Origin: Opitutales bacterium
GTDB taxonomy: Bacteria; Verrucomicrobiota; Verrucomicrobiia; Opitutales; Seribacteraceae
Length of the DNA stretch: 64,000 nucleotides
Direction of reading: 5' to 3'
Assembly: GCA_028101545.1 (NCBI GenBank)
Contig: JAOHKZ010000001.1
Coordinates: 51,761 to 115,760, forward strand
Shown: in pieces, positions 51,456 through 60,468 of the stretch
How the letters are laid out: every line of letters starts with the position of its first letter
Position numbering within the stretch: position 1 is the first letter of the stretch
Notes under the pieces: model-generated
Told to the model about the DNA's origin: nothing
The model's database searches: none
What the model saw: the letters and a program-made list of their open reading frames with translations, nothing else
Translations under genes and position numbers: made by a program

Positions 51456-52775
51456 TTAGGCCAACAGATCCTTAATAACTTTTCCACCATCCACAATTTC
51501 GATTGGACGATCCCCTGGAGCCATAAGTTCCTTGTCAGCAACAATACCTAACCGATCATAAACTGTGGTGGCTAAATCTTCAACAGAGAGAGGGTTTTCT
51601 TCAGGTGCTGTGGCAAATGCATCCGAAGATCCATAAACCTGCCCGCGGGTTATTCCACCACCAGCAAGTGCAATACTGAACACCTTGGGGTAATGATCGC
51701 GTCCATTTGTCTTATTGATCTTTGGCGTTCTTCCAAACTCTGATGTCATCATTACCAATGTACTATCCAGTAATCCGCGTTCATCCAAGTCTGAGATTAG
51801 GGTAGCGTAAGCCTTATCCAAATCCGGGCCATGTTTAAGAAATCCTTTATCAATATTGGAGTGCATATCCCATCCGCCGTAAGTCATCGAAACAAAACGC
51901 ACACCTGACTCAACCAAGCGGCGGGAAAGAAGCATTCTTTGTCCAGCTTCATTTTTTCCATAACGCTCTTTGGTCTTATCGCTTTCCTTGTTCATGTCGA
52001 ACGCTTCCCGAGCTTCTTTCGAACTGATTAAGGAATAAGCATCATTGTAAAAATTATCCATTGAACTGAGTGCGTCCGATTTCTCCATCTGCCTGAAGTG
52101 ATCGTCCACAGTGTTCAAAAGAGACCTACGCTTATTAAAACGATCTTCGGTTACCCCGTTTGGTAAAGTAAGGTCTTTAACTTGAAAATCTCCTTTTGCA
52201 GGGTCACCACCCAATCCAAACGGACCATAGGATGAACTTAAATATCCACTTCCCGCAAATTCGTTAGGCACTTTAGGAATACATACATAAGGGGGAAGGT
52301 TCTCCCTGGAACCGAATTCATGAGCTACCACAGAACCAATACTTGGGTAGGACAGGGCAGGACTCGGGCGATATCCGGTGAACATATTGTGGGTTCCACG
52401 TTCATGAGCCGCTTCGCCATGACTCATTGAACGACAGATGGTGATTTTGTCCGCGATCTTTGCGGATTCCTTAAAATGTTCACTGAAGTGTACCCCTGGG
52501 ATTTTGGTGGGAATACTTTTAAAAGGACCTCTGTACTCAAGTGGGGCATAAGGCTTGGGATCCCACGACTCCTGATGGGCCATTCCACCGGGGAGGTAAA
52601 TATGGATAACGCTTTTAGCTTTTCCTTCCTTGGAGTGGTAAAATTTTTGTGCACCATGTGATTTTAATCTTAAAAAATCAGCAAGGGTGAGACCAAGACC
52701 ACCTATGAAACCAACATGCATAAATTCACGGCGAGAAAAATGGCTGGGCAATTCAAAACATTTATTTTTTTTCAT
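51456..52775 (-). CDS. DUF1501 family Tat-secreted protein
   Basis: The 439-residue protein starts with a twin-arginine signal, HFSRREFMHVGFIGGLGLTL. The mature part carries the DUF1501 motifs: HIYLPGGMAHQESWDPKP, CRSMSHGEAAHERGTHNMFT, RFVSMTYGGWDMHSN, and TSEFGRTPKINKTNGRDHYP, which form a sulfatase-like metal fold. This is the first gene of the four-gene leftward operon; DUF1501 is almost always linked to DUF1549/1553 in Planctomycetota and Verrucomicrobiota. It may act on the polymer that its partners bind. Length (about 440) is normal. Confidence 0.95.
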   Translation of the reverse strand: MKKNKCFELPSHFSRREFMHVGFIGGLGLTLADFLRLKSHGAQKFYHSKEGKAKSVIHIYLPGGMAHQESWDPKPYAPLEYRGPFKSIPTKIPGVHFSEHFKESAKIADKITICRSMSHGEAAHERGTHNMFTGYRPSPALSYPSIGSVVAHEFGSRENLPPYVCIPKVPNEFAGSGYLSSSYGPFGLGGDPAKGDFQVKDLTLPNGVTEDRFNKRRSLLNTVDDHFRQMEKSDALSSMDNFYNDAYSLISSKEAREAFDMNKESDKTKERYGKNEAGQRMLLSRRLVESGVRFVSMTYGGWDMHSNIDKGFLKHGPDLDKAYATLISDLDERGLLDSTLVMMTSEFGRTPKINKTNGRDHYPKVFSIALAGGGITRGQVYGSSDAFATAPEENPLSVEDLATTVYDRLGIVADKELMAPGDRPIEIVDGGKVIKDLLA

Positions 52776-52975
52776 AAGGCCTTATGTTCGATTTTTATGT
52801 GTATTCTATGATTCTAATATTAAGTAATATCCAATCAAGCTATTTTTGGACATATTTATTAATTATTTTTTCACAAGAAAGTGTAAGTCATTGCAATTTA
52901 TATAATATTTTTAATGTATTAGTATTTAAATATTGCAATGCAATTAAAAAGAAGCTTTTTTGTGTGTAATAGAAA

Positions 52976-53254
52976 ATGGCAAAAGGAAAAACGGTTACAA
53001 TTCGAGTTCCGGAGCAGACTTTCGATCAAATTAAGGGGGTATGTTCGAATCTTGGTGACGCTTACAACTTTAATCAGTTTGTAAACCAAAGCCTGTCGGC
53101 AATGCTCGAAGTCATTCATCATGATGGTGAACAAGTACCTATACCCAAATTCGCAATGATGGCTAGGTTGATGAAGAATTATGAGGAGTCGGTTTTTCGG
53201 GATAATGGATTAACAGGTGATATGGATGGAGAAGGAGCACGCAATTCAGGCTAA
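52976..53254 (+). CDS. Ribbon-helix-helix-like small protein
   Basis: The 92-residue protein starts with KTVTIRVPEQTFDQIKGVCS, a beta strand followed by a helix, as in ribbon-helix-helix DNA-binding proteins. A second helix (NFNQFVNQSLSAMLEVIH) supports that fold. The C-terminal part is less structured and ends in DMDGEGARNSG. It overlaps the MscS-cNMP gene by about 29 bases, so translation may be coupled and it could regulate that gene. It is not clearly part of a toxin-antitoxin pair. Confidence 0.55.
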   Translation: MAKGKTVTIRVPEQTFDQIKGVCSNLGDAYNFNQFVNQSLSAMLEVIHHDGEQVPIPKFAMMARLMKNYEESVFRDNGLTGDMDGEGARNSG

Positions 53255-54782
53255 ACAGGAAATTCCAGCGGTCTTTCTTTTAAAAAGATTGTGGATTCCA
53301 CTTTCTTTCTTTCTTTTCTTTTTGGTTTCGATAGCGAGTAAGGAAGAGTTACTTCTCCGTTTTCTTGGAAATGCATCCTTGTTGATAAGGGATATCGTAG
53401 AGTATGGGAGTCAAATTGGTTTGTGGGTGTCTGCTGCCTTTCTTGTTCAAAGATTAATCACAGTTTTTATATGGGACGGTTTGATTGCGGGTATTTCAGG
53501 TCGCCCTGTTCCTCGTTTGCCCAAGGATGTTACCGCACTCTGCGTTTTTGTCGTTACGGTGATAGGTGTGCTAGCCACAGTTTTTAATCAGTCAGTTACT
53601 GGAATTTGGGCAACTTCAGGAGTGGTAAGTATAGTTATTGGTATTGCGCTTCGAAATGTAATTTTGGATGTGTTTATTGGTTTATCAATGCATATTGAAA
53701 AATCTTTTCAGATTGGTGACTGGGTTATGGTTCATCAAAACCGAAGGGAAACTCATATTGTTGGTCAAGTAATTGAAATTAATTGGAGGACCACCCGGTT
53801 GAAAACGACTGCAAAGAACATGGTGGTGGTTCCAAATAGTAAAATGGGTGAAGCGATCTTGACTAACTACATGCAACCCAAACCGCACTTCCGGATAGAT
53901 TTGAATTTCGTACTTGATTATTCAGTCTCTCCAGATCGAGCAATCAGGGTTTTGATGTCAGGTGTGTGGGCACTTGCGGACAATGAAAGAATTTTGACTG
54001 ACCCAGTTCCAGAAGTCCGATTGGATGAAGCATTATCGGGTGGGCAGAAATATGAAGTAAGGTTTTTTATTCTACCGGTGAATATTTCCCCTAAGGAATC
54101 AAAGCATATAGTTAATAAAAGTGTGATCGAGCATCTTGCCCGAGCTGGTCTTTCTCCATCGATGGAAAAAGAAATGGTTTTTTGGAGCGACAGTTCAAAG
54201 TATCCAATAATTCCCTCGGTCAATGAGGAAAAGTTTGAAAAGGCACTTGATCGGAGCAAAATATTTGACCTTTTAAACGAAGATGATCGCATTGCACTGA
54301 TGAAAAATGCATCCAGGAAAGATCTGAAATTAGGAGAGGTCTTGTACAGGCAGGGCAATATCGGAGAGTCTTTTTATTTTCTTGCAGAGGGATTGCTTTG
54401 TTCATCGATTGAGGTAACAGGTATCGGTAATAAGGCAAAAGTTGAACATTTAGAGTCCGGTTCTCATTTTGGCGAGGAAGGAGTTTTGAAAAAAGGCTCC
54501 AGGAATTCAACAATCACAGCGCTGACTGATTGTGTTATTTTTGAATTCGATTCCAGTATGATTGCTCAACTGGCCGCCCAAAGTGGAGAATTCTTATCAT
54601 TACTAAATGAGAGAATGGTTCTCGGGCAGGATAGAATAATGAAAACAAAGTGGAGGGTTCAGCAACGGGAAGAAAAATCAATGATCACTCCTAAAAAAAA
54701 GAGGGTAACACAAACAATTCAAACCTTTTTCTCGGATCTTTTTCCTTCCTCTCAAAATCCAGTTACAAAAAATAAGGTTTAA
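53226..54782 (+). CDS. Mechanosensitive channel MscS-type with cyclic-nucleotide-binding domain
   Basis: The 518-residue membrane protein has N-terminal helices WIPLSFFLFFLVSIAS, IGLWVSAAFLVQRLITVFIW and LCVFVVTVIGVLATVFN. The pore/TM3 and beta domain follow (TSGVVSIVIGIALRNVILDV; QIGDWVMVHQNRRETHIVGQ; VVVPNSKMGEAILTNYM). A C-terminal cNMP-binding domain lies at about 360-470: VLYRQGNIGESFYFLAEGLL, LESGSHFGEEGVLKKG. This fits the bacterial cyclic-nucleotide-gated MscS-like channels (bCNG), though ligand gating is not shown. A GTG start at 53217 adds 3 residues. The secretin gene follows after 4 bases, so they are likely co-transcribed. Confidence 0.9.
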   Translation: MEKEHAIQAKQEIPAVFLLKRLWIPLSFFLFFLVSIASKEELLLRFLGNASLLIRDIVEYGSQIGLWVSAAFLVQRLITVFIWDGLIAGISGRPVPRLPKDVTALCVFVVTVIGVLATVFNQSVTGIWATSGVVSIVIGIALRNVILDVFIGLSMHIEKSFQIGDWVMVHQNRRETHIVGQVIEINWRTTRLKTTAKNMVVVPNSKMGEAILTNYMQPKPHFRIDLNFVLDYSVSPDRAIRVLMSGVWALADNERILTDPVPEVRLDEALSGGQKYEVRFFILPVNISPKESKHIVNKSVIEHLARAGLSPSMEKEMVFWSDSSKYPIIPSVNEEKFEKALDRSKIFDLLNEDDRIALMKNASRKDLKLGEVLYRQGNIGESFYFLAEGLLCSSIEVTGIGNKAKVEHLESGSHFGEEGVLKKGSRNSTITALTDCVIFEFDSSMIAQLAAQSGEFLSLLNERMVLGQDRIMKTKWRVQQREEKSMITPKKKRVTQTIQTFFSDLFPSSQNPVTKNKV

Positions 54783-54786
54783 TATT

Positions 54787-56850
54787 ATGAAACAAAAAAC
54801 TGCTATTTTATTATTCAACTTTTGTATCATATTAACTCATTTAGCCGCGCAGGAAAGCGAAACACAAAGTTCTCCACGGATCGAAATGGTTTCTGAGCGA
54901 ATTCGTCTAAGCTATGTTGATCCAATTCGATGTTCTCAATTGTTGAATTTTTATGATGTAACCATTGGTGATCCCCAAAAGCCAATAGACCAAAATCAGT
55001 TACCTGTGGTGGTAATTATACCAGACACTAATTTTCATGAAACCATTCCCGATCATGAAAAAGTTTTTCCTCAGACAGAGACTGATCCAATAAACGAATT
55101 ACTTCTTTTTTATGATCCTAGCTTCCCCAGAAAAGCGGGAGAAATCAGAAGAATAATAAAGGAACAAATAGATTTACCTGCTCGGAAAATTATGATTGAG
55201 GCAATGGTTCTTGAAATTTCATCACAGGCACTAGATCAACTTGGAGTTGAGTGGGATTTCAATAGTCATAGAGATGGTGTTTCAGAAAATAATTTTGTTC
55301 AAGATAAGCTTGATGGAAGAAACGATAGCTTGATTCTTGGCCGTATCGCTTACCCGCCCGCAGGAAATGCACAACTCGATGCAACAATCACTAATGTTTT
55401 TCGTGAGTTTAATGTTAGGCTACAAGCTTTGGTGGAAGATGGTTCAGCTCAGGTTTTATCTCGTCCTAGTGTTCTTACTTTAGATAATCGTATGGCTTTT
55501 ATTAATGTTTCTGAAAGAATTCCAATCGCCAACACAAAATTTGTAAAAGATTATGTTAGTGCTGTAGATTTTCGAGATGTTGTTGCCGGTATTCAACTAG
55601 CAGTTCGACCTCGTATCAGTAGCGATGGCACAGAAGTCTCTCTTCAGATTAATGCAGCAGTTTCTGCTCGGGTACCTGGAAAAGATCAACAAGTCATGGG
55701 AAAGGATTCAGTTGTTCTTGCAACAGCTCCAACTTTATCTATCCGGGAAGTTAAGACTTACGCTAGGATCGCTAATGATACTCCGTTCATTGTGGGAGGC
55801 TTAATCGCGAAAGACTCAGAGGAAACCCTTCAAAAAGTTCCTCTTCTAGGTGATATTCCATTTTTAGGAGCGTTGTTTCGCTCTAAGACGGAAACTGGGC
55901 AAAAACGAGAAGTAATTATTGTTATAACTCCATCGGTTTTACCAGATGAAAGTCGAATACACGCTGGGATGCCCAAAGATGATGATTTGTTTGATCAATT
56001 TGGACATCGTTTATTTCGAGACGCATACAGAATTAGAGCAGAGGATACATTTGATCTAAGGTATTTAACAGAGAATAAGGGACTTCAACTATTACAAAAT
56101 ACAGTGGATCGATTGGTAACTGATCATCCACAATTATTACGAGAATACCCATACGGAAATTTTGCCCAAAAATCTGTCCCAGGTGAAGCTGCACTAGTTC
56201 GCAGGCAGATTTACGAAGTTCTAAAGAGACAGAAAGCATCTGTTGTTTTAGATGAGGAGAAATTGATTTTTTTTGATAAAAACAAAGATGATAGAACTGG
56301 TTTTAAGGTCCGTTTTTTAGCTGAATATTTGCGTGAGTTTGCGCCTTTTGTCCTAGAAAAAAAAGAAAGTGGTAAAGCTTTTGGTTTATGCTTCCGAATG
56401 CGTAGAGATTCCCTTGCTATTGATCAATTGCTAGAGGAACCTGTTCCTGAGATTAAGATAGTTGATTGTCCTGATGAAAAGACATGGCACTCTCTCCTGC
56501 TGGAGTCTAATAGAAAGACTGCAGGTATGACTTCTAAACAAGTTATATTTTTAAGGAATAGAGCAGATTTAAATCGCTTGAAAAACGCAATTTTGATGAA
56601 AAAGATCATTTCCCTCAATGCTACAAATTATATTTTAAAACTTAAAAACTTTACCCGAGGTCGGCTACTGCGAATGCCGACGGTTAGGGAAGAAGATGTT
56701 GAGTTAATTGATGCTGATGTTGCTACCTGTTATTATCATTCGGAACTCTACTATTCGGTTTTGGAGGAATCTCTTCAAAATGATTATGCTGCATTAAGGC
56801 AAGTTTTGAGTGGGACCGCATATGGATCTGAATTAATGAAAAAGCCTTAG
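54787..56850 (+). CDS. Secretin-domain protein (GspD/PilQ-type) with C-terminal extension
   Basis: The 687-residue protein has a signal peptide (AILLFNFCIILTHLAAQE) and a shortened N-terminal region, followed by the secretin core: IMIEAMVLEISSQALDQLGV, ALVEDGSAQVLSRPSVLTLD, and GGLIAKDSEETLQKVPLLGD with RSKTETGQKREVIIVITPSV. The secretin core ends at about residue 383. About 300 further residues follow (from DESRIHAGMP to the end) that are helical and aromatic and match no domain I know. Canonical secretins end with the core or a short S-domain. It would form an outer-membrane pore. It is co-oriented with the MscS gene and its stop overlaps the oxidase gene by 4 bases. Confidence 0.88.
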   Translation: MKQKTAILLFNFCIILTHLAAQESETQSSPRIEMVSERIRLSYVDPIRCSQLLNFYDVTIGDPQKPIDQNQLPVVVIIPDTNFHETIPDHEKVFPQTETDPINELLLFYDPSFPRKAGEIRRIIKEQIDLPARKIMIEAMVLEISSQALDQLGVEWDFNSHRDGVSENNFVQDKLDGRNDSLILGRIAYPPAGNAQLDATITNVFREFNVRLQALVEDGSAQVLSRPSVLTLDNRMAFINVSERIPIANTKFVKDYVSAVDFRDVVAGIQLAVRPRISSDGTEVSLQINAAVSARVPGKDQQVMGKDSVVLATAPTLSIREVKTYARIANDTPFIVGGLIAKDSEETLQKVPLLGDIPFLGALFRSKTETGQKREVIIVITPSVLPDESRIHAGMPKDDDLFDQFGHRLFRDAYRIRAEDTFDLRYLTENKGLQLLQNTVDRLVTDHPQLLREYPYGNFAQKSVPGEAALVRRQIYEVLKRQKASVVLDEEKLIFFDKNKDDRTGFKVRFLAEYLREFAPFVLEKKESGKAFGLCFRMRRDSLAIDQLLEEPVPEIKIVDCPDEKTWHSLLLESNRKTAGMTSKQVIFLRNRADLNRLKNAILMKKIISLNATNYILKLKNFTRGRLLRMPTVREEDVELIDADVATCYYHSELYYSVLEESLQNDYAALRQVLSGTAYGSELMKKP

Positions 56851-58352
56851 TTTTGTTGTCCTTTGATTGACATGTTGAGATAATCATAGAATTCACTGTA
56901 GAAAGTTTCCATAGGATCCCATTTTTTTTTGGACGCCAGAAAGAGTTGGAGGGATGGATATCCATTTATGAAGTGTGCCGGAGTCGCATAATTACGATAG
57001 GGTAGGTAAAAGGTACCTTCTTGGTTGAGTGACGCATCAAATAGGGCTCGAATCTGTTTTTTTAAGAACCCTTCTGCTTTTTTGGTTTGGTCAATAGTAA
57101 AGAGCATGACCAGTCCAAACATATCACCCTGTGCATAGGGAAGTGCGGAATCGGTATCTTTTTTAATTTCTCTGACCGTTACATTGAGAAGTGTATCTGA
57201 ATGGTATTGGAGAATTTGTTTTGCCTCTTTAATGAAGTCAGGAAATTTTTTCTGAGGAATAAAAACTTCCACTAAAATATCAGTTTTTTTATCATGGTTA
57301 TTTGAGAACACGCGAACAGGTTCGAGCATTAAATTAACTCGTGCATTTACCCCACCTGCTTCTCCACCCAATAAGTTCTCGATCCATTGCCGAAAAGATT
57401 TTCCCCGATTGCTATTCAGCGAAGCTCTAAAAACAGCCCGAGCAATTGAATTTTTCAACGATATTTTATATTCACCCGGTTCAGTGGAAATTTGCCCAGT
57501 GGTTACATAATGGGTCAGCAGAACTTGATCGAAAAAGGTTTCCTGGGCCACCGATAATCTTCCAAAAGCTAACCGGACAGGATTCTCTTTCATTTTATTC
57601 CATTCTTTGGGGAAATCCTCGTAATGATAAACTCGGTGGGAAGAACGTAGGATTTCATTGGGCACAGGTTTAATCCAAGCCTCCAGGATAATGCCAAATA
57701 AACCATATCCTCCCATCGCATGTTTAAATAATTCGGTATTTTCTTCTCTGGAGCAGGAAATGATTTCTCCTTTGGCGGTGAACAAAGTAATTTTTTGTAC
57801 CGAAGAAGCAACGGGCGGACGGTCAGGTTGCCACCCATGTGCATTAACACTCAATGTGCCACCAATAGAAAAATCTGCATTACTTTGCATTATCTCCACC
57901 GACAGCCCCTTAGGAGCAAGGTATTGTAGTATGTCTTTCCAGTAGGCACCTGCTTGTACCCGAAGCAAACCATTTTCCATTTTCATTCCCTTTAGAAGGG
58001 AAAGATCAATATGAATAGCATTTTGCATAATGCTTTGTTTTCCCATCGAATGTCGGGCTCCAATCGGGATTATTTTTTTATTTTCAGCCTTAGATTGAAC
58101 AAGGGCATTTTTGAGAATCTTAATGGTTTGATTAAAGTCCTCATTTAGCCTGACTACACCACCATGGTTGGTTTCATTCAAGCCACTCGCATCGTTAATC
58201 GCCAATTCACTTAAAGTGAAATTTTGGTCTTCAGGAATTGGATCAGTAATGAAAAAGAAGCAAACTCTCAGTGCGGGATAAAGGAACCAAAAAGCGAGAG
58301 TGAAAAAAAGAACGAAAATAGTTCGTTTTACTTGGAGATAATTGATTTTCAC
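56847..58352 (-). CDS. Membrane-anchored FAD-binding oxidase (FAD_binding_4 type)
   Basis: The 501-residue protein starts with an N-terminal anchor (IFVLFFTLAFWFLYPALRV). The FAD-binding domain is visible as KKIIPIGARHSMGKQSIMQ, VQAGAYWKDILQYLAPKGLS, NADFSIGGTLSVNAHGWQ, and GLFGIILEAWIKPVP. These are the blocks of FAD_binding_4 oxidases such as L-gulonolactone and arabinonolactone oxidase. The C-terminal part, with FSEFYDYLNMS-like tail, is less conserved. Substrate unknown, probably a sugar lactone or alcohol. GTG 58352 is the only plausible start. It is convergent with the secretin gene, and 17 bases downstream of the sulfatase gene. Confidence 0.85.
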   Translation of the reverse strand: MKINYLQVKRTIFVLFFTLAFWFLYPALRVCFFFITDPIPEDQNFTLSELAINDASGLNETNHGGVVRLNEDFNQTIKILKNALVQSKAENKKIIPIGARHSMGKQSIMQNAIHIDLSLLKGMKMENGLLRVQAGAYWKDILQYLAPKGLSVEIMQSNADFSIGGTLSVNAHGWQPDRPPVASSVQKITLFTAKGEIISCSREENTELFKHAMGGYGLFGIILEAWIKPVPNEILRSSHRVYHYEDFPKEWNKMKENPVRLAFGRLSVAQETFFDQVLLTHYVTTGQISTEPGEYKISLKNSIARAVFRASLNSNRGKSFRQWIENLLGGEAGGVNARVNLMLEPVRVFSNNHDKKTDILVEVFIPQKKFPDFIKEAKQILQYHSDTLLNVTVREIKKDTDSALPYAQGDMFGLVMLFTIDQTKKAEGFLKKQIRALFDASLNQEGTFYLPYRNYATPAHFINGYPSLQLFLASKKKWDPMETFYSEFYDYLNMSIKGQQN

Positions 58353-58369
58353 AAACTTTTTTGTCGGTT

Positions 58370-60271
58370 CTATTTGATCTTATTCAGGAATGCCTGGCAG
58401 GAAAAACCAACAAACATAGCCATGTCCTGATCACCGGGAAGTACAATGACCGGGGAGAGGTCGGGTGGTCGGATCTTGTGAGCCCGAATCAGGCATTCCT
58501 CCATTGGTTTTCTCGCCTTTTTAGCTTTCTTTCCTAATAGTTCAATGGTTCGTGCGGCATGGGTCACCACGATTAAGTTTTCATGCTTTAATTCCTTGAT
58601 CAGGACTGATAAGGCAGGGTCTGATTTTCCGCGGAGCAGAAGAGTGTTGGCCGCTTCAATTCGAACTGAGGGAGAAGGATCATTCAGGGCTTTGTTGAGA
58701 GCTTTTTTTGCATCTTTCCCCAGTTCTTCATTTTGAGCACAGAGTCCAATTGCACCCCAATAGCGAACAAGCTCGTTTGTGGATTTAAGGTTGGCAATCA
58801 GGCTTGATTCCTCAGCCAGACCAACTTGCGATGCGGCTTTCCTTATAGATTGAAGGTCTATTTTTCCCGATTTCCCAACCTCCCATCCTGAGTTGTTTTC
58901 GAAGAGTTTCCAGGCTTCATACTCGGGCAGAAAACCAAGGTCCCGGGTTTGATTAAGGTGTTGGTTGAGTGCACCGCGTAGTTGGGTAAGAATTTTTTTA
59001 TGCCCAGCTGAGCCGGCCAGGTTTGTAAGATTTTGCGGATCTTTGTTACAGTCGTACAACTCCTCAACCGGTCTGGTGGGGCCGGCAAAATGCCATTGCG
59101 GCGAAGTCATCTTTTTTCGGTCTGCGAGGCGGTAAAATTCATGCCTGATTTCTCCGAGGTCAGGCCAGGCAGTCGGTTGGTTGTAACCAAGGTGGGGCAT
59201 ATAGTTTCGGATATAAAGAAAGTTTTGGTCCCGGACCGAACGGGCCAAGTCGCGCACTTCATCCACCCGGTCACGGTGACCGAATACATACTTTCGTGCT
59301 TTCACTTTTTCTGGGCCTAAGAAAGGTTTTCCCTGCATGTATGAAGGGATGTCGCTTCCGGTCAAATTCAGTACAGTAGAGGCGAAATCAACAAACGCGA
59401 CCATTCGATCAGTGGTTGAGCCCGGTTGGTTAGGGGCGATTTTTTTCCATTTTTCAGGAACCCGAATGAGGAGGGGTACATGCATACCGGAGTCGAGGAG
59501 TGCCCGTTTGTGTCTCGGCATACCCGATCCATGATCAGAGAAAAAGAATACAATTGTATTCTCAGCTAATCCATCCTGTTCCAATTGCCTGAGAATTTCG
59601 CCCACTTCTTTATCCATGACAGTTACGCAGTCGTGAAAGCGGGCCACAGTCTTCCGTACCACCGGAGTGTCTGGGTAATAAGGCGGGATAGTAATTTTAG
59701 CCGGATCGTGAATTTGATCGGTGTTAAGTTTTGACTGAATTTCTTTTTCAAAGCGTTCATAGGGCCAAACCATCGATCGGCTCTGGTGGGAAGTCATAAG
59801 ATTGAAAACAGAAAAGAAAGGCTTTTTGTTATCTTCCCGTTTACGCCAATGAGCGGAACTGGAATTTTCATTCCACGAACTTTTTATGATCTCCTCGAAA
59901 TTTCCGGAGTTGTAGTCGGTTTTTACATTATTGGTGGTGTAGTATCCCTCTTTGCGGAGCAGAGCAGGGAAGCCCTTCATGTAGGATGGTAGAGGGAACC
60001 CGGAACGCATTTGCTGCGTACTTAGGGTGGTAGGATAGATTCCCTGAATTAGGCAGGAACGGGAGGGCGAGCAGACCGGGGCCGAGGCAAAGGCCTTGGT
60101 GTAGCGAATGCTTTCCTTGGCCAGTGCGTCAATGTTGGGGGTCTTCGCATCCGCATCTCCGTAACAACCCAAAACAGGACTCATATCCTCTGCGGTTATC
60201 CAGACAATATTAGGACGACTGGAATAAAGCCTGAAGGTAGAAAGTAAAAATAGTAATAGTAAAAATTTCAT
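58370..60271 (-). CDS. Secreted sulfatase with C-terminal HEAT-like repeats
   Basis: The 633-residue protein has a signal peptide (FLLLLFLLSTFRLYSS), then a typical sulfatase fold: IVWITAEDMSPVLGCYGD with the metal-binding Asp, and APVCSPSRSCL with Cys67, the formylglycine site (C-x-P-S-R). FFFSDHGSGMPRHKRALLDS contains the second metal site. The C terminus (about 500-615) has two or three HEAT-like repeats (ALNKALNDPSPSVRIEAANT, LLRGKSDPALSVLIKEL, ENLIVVTHAARTIELLG). Sulfatases of this kind remove sulfate from algal polysaccharides. No formylglycine-generating enzyme lies nearby. The HEAT repeats resemble those of planctomycete sulfatases. Confidence 0.93.
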   Translation of the reverse strand: MKFLLLLFLLSTFRLYSSRPNIVWITAEDMSPVLGCYGDADAKTPNIDALAKESIRYTKAFASAPVCSPSRSCLIQGIYPTTLSTQQMRSGFPLPSYMKGFPALLRKEGYYTTNNVKTDYNSGNFEEIIKSSWNENSSSAHWRKREDNKKPFFSVFNLMTSHQSRSMVWPYERFEKEIQSKLNTDQIHDPAKITIPPYYPDTPVVRKTVARFHDCVTVMDKEVGEILRQLEQDGLAENTIVFFFSDHGSGMPRHKRALLDSGMHVPLLIRVPEKWKKIAPNQPGSTTDRMVAFVDFASTVLNLTGSDIPSYMQGKPFLGPEKVKARKYVFGHRDRVDEVRDLARSVRDQNFLYIRNYMPHLGYNQPTAWPDLGEIRHEFYRLADRKKMTSPQWHFAGPTRPVEELYDCNKDPQNLTNLAGSAGHKKILTQLRGALNQHLNQTRDLGFLPEYEAWKLFENNSGWEVGKSGKIDLQSIRKAASQVGLAEESSLIANLKSTNELVRYWGAIGLCAQNEELGKDAKKALNKALNDPSPSVRIEAANTLLLRGKSDPALSVLIKELKHENLIVVTHAARTIELLGKKAKKARKPMEECLIRAHKIRPPDLSPVIVLPGDQDMAMFVGFSCQAFLNKIK

Positions 60272-60468
60272 TTTTTAAGCTTAGCTGAATTAAAAAACCA
60301 TCCGCAATCTTGATTTAAGTTTTTATAGATTAATTTTTTCATTGAAAGAGCCTTTTTTATCAATTTCGTAATGAAATTTGTACTTTAATATTATTTTTTT
60401 TAAGGTAATTTCTTGACTTATATTATTTTTATATAGTTATTGTAGTAAATAGTATTTTAAATTAAAAA

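Noticed and set aside
60413..60443. Promoter TTGACT followed by TATTGT
   Set aside because: The spacing is 19 bases and the region is so AT-rich that chance matches are expected.
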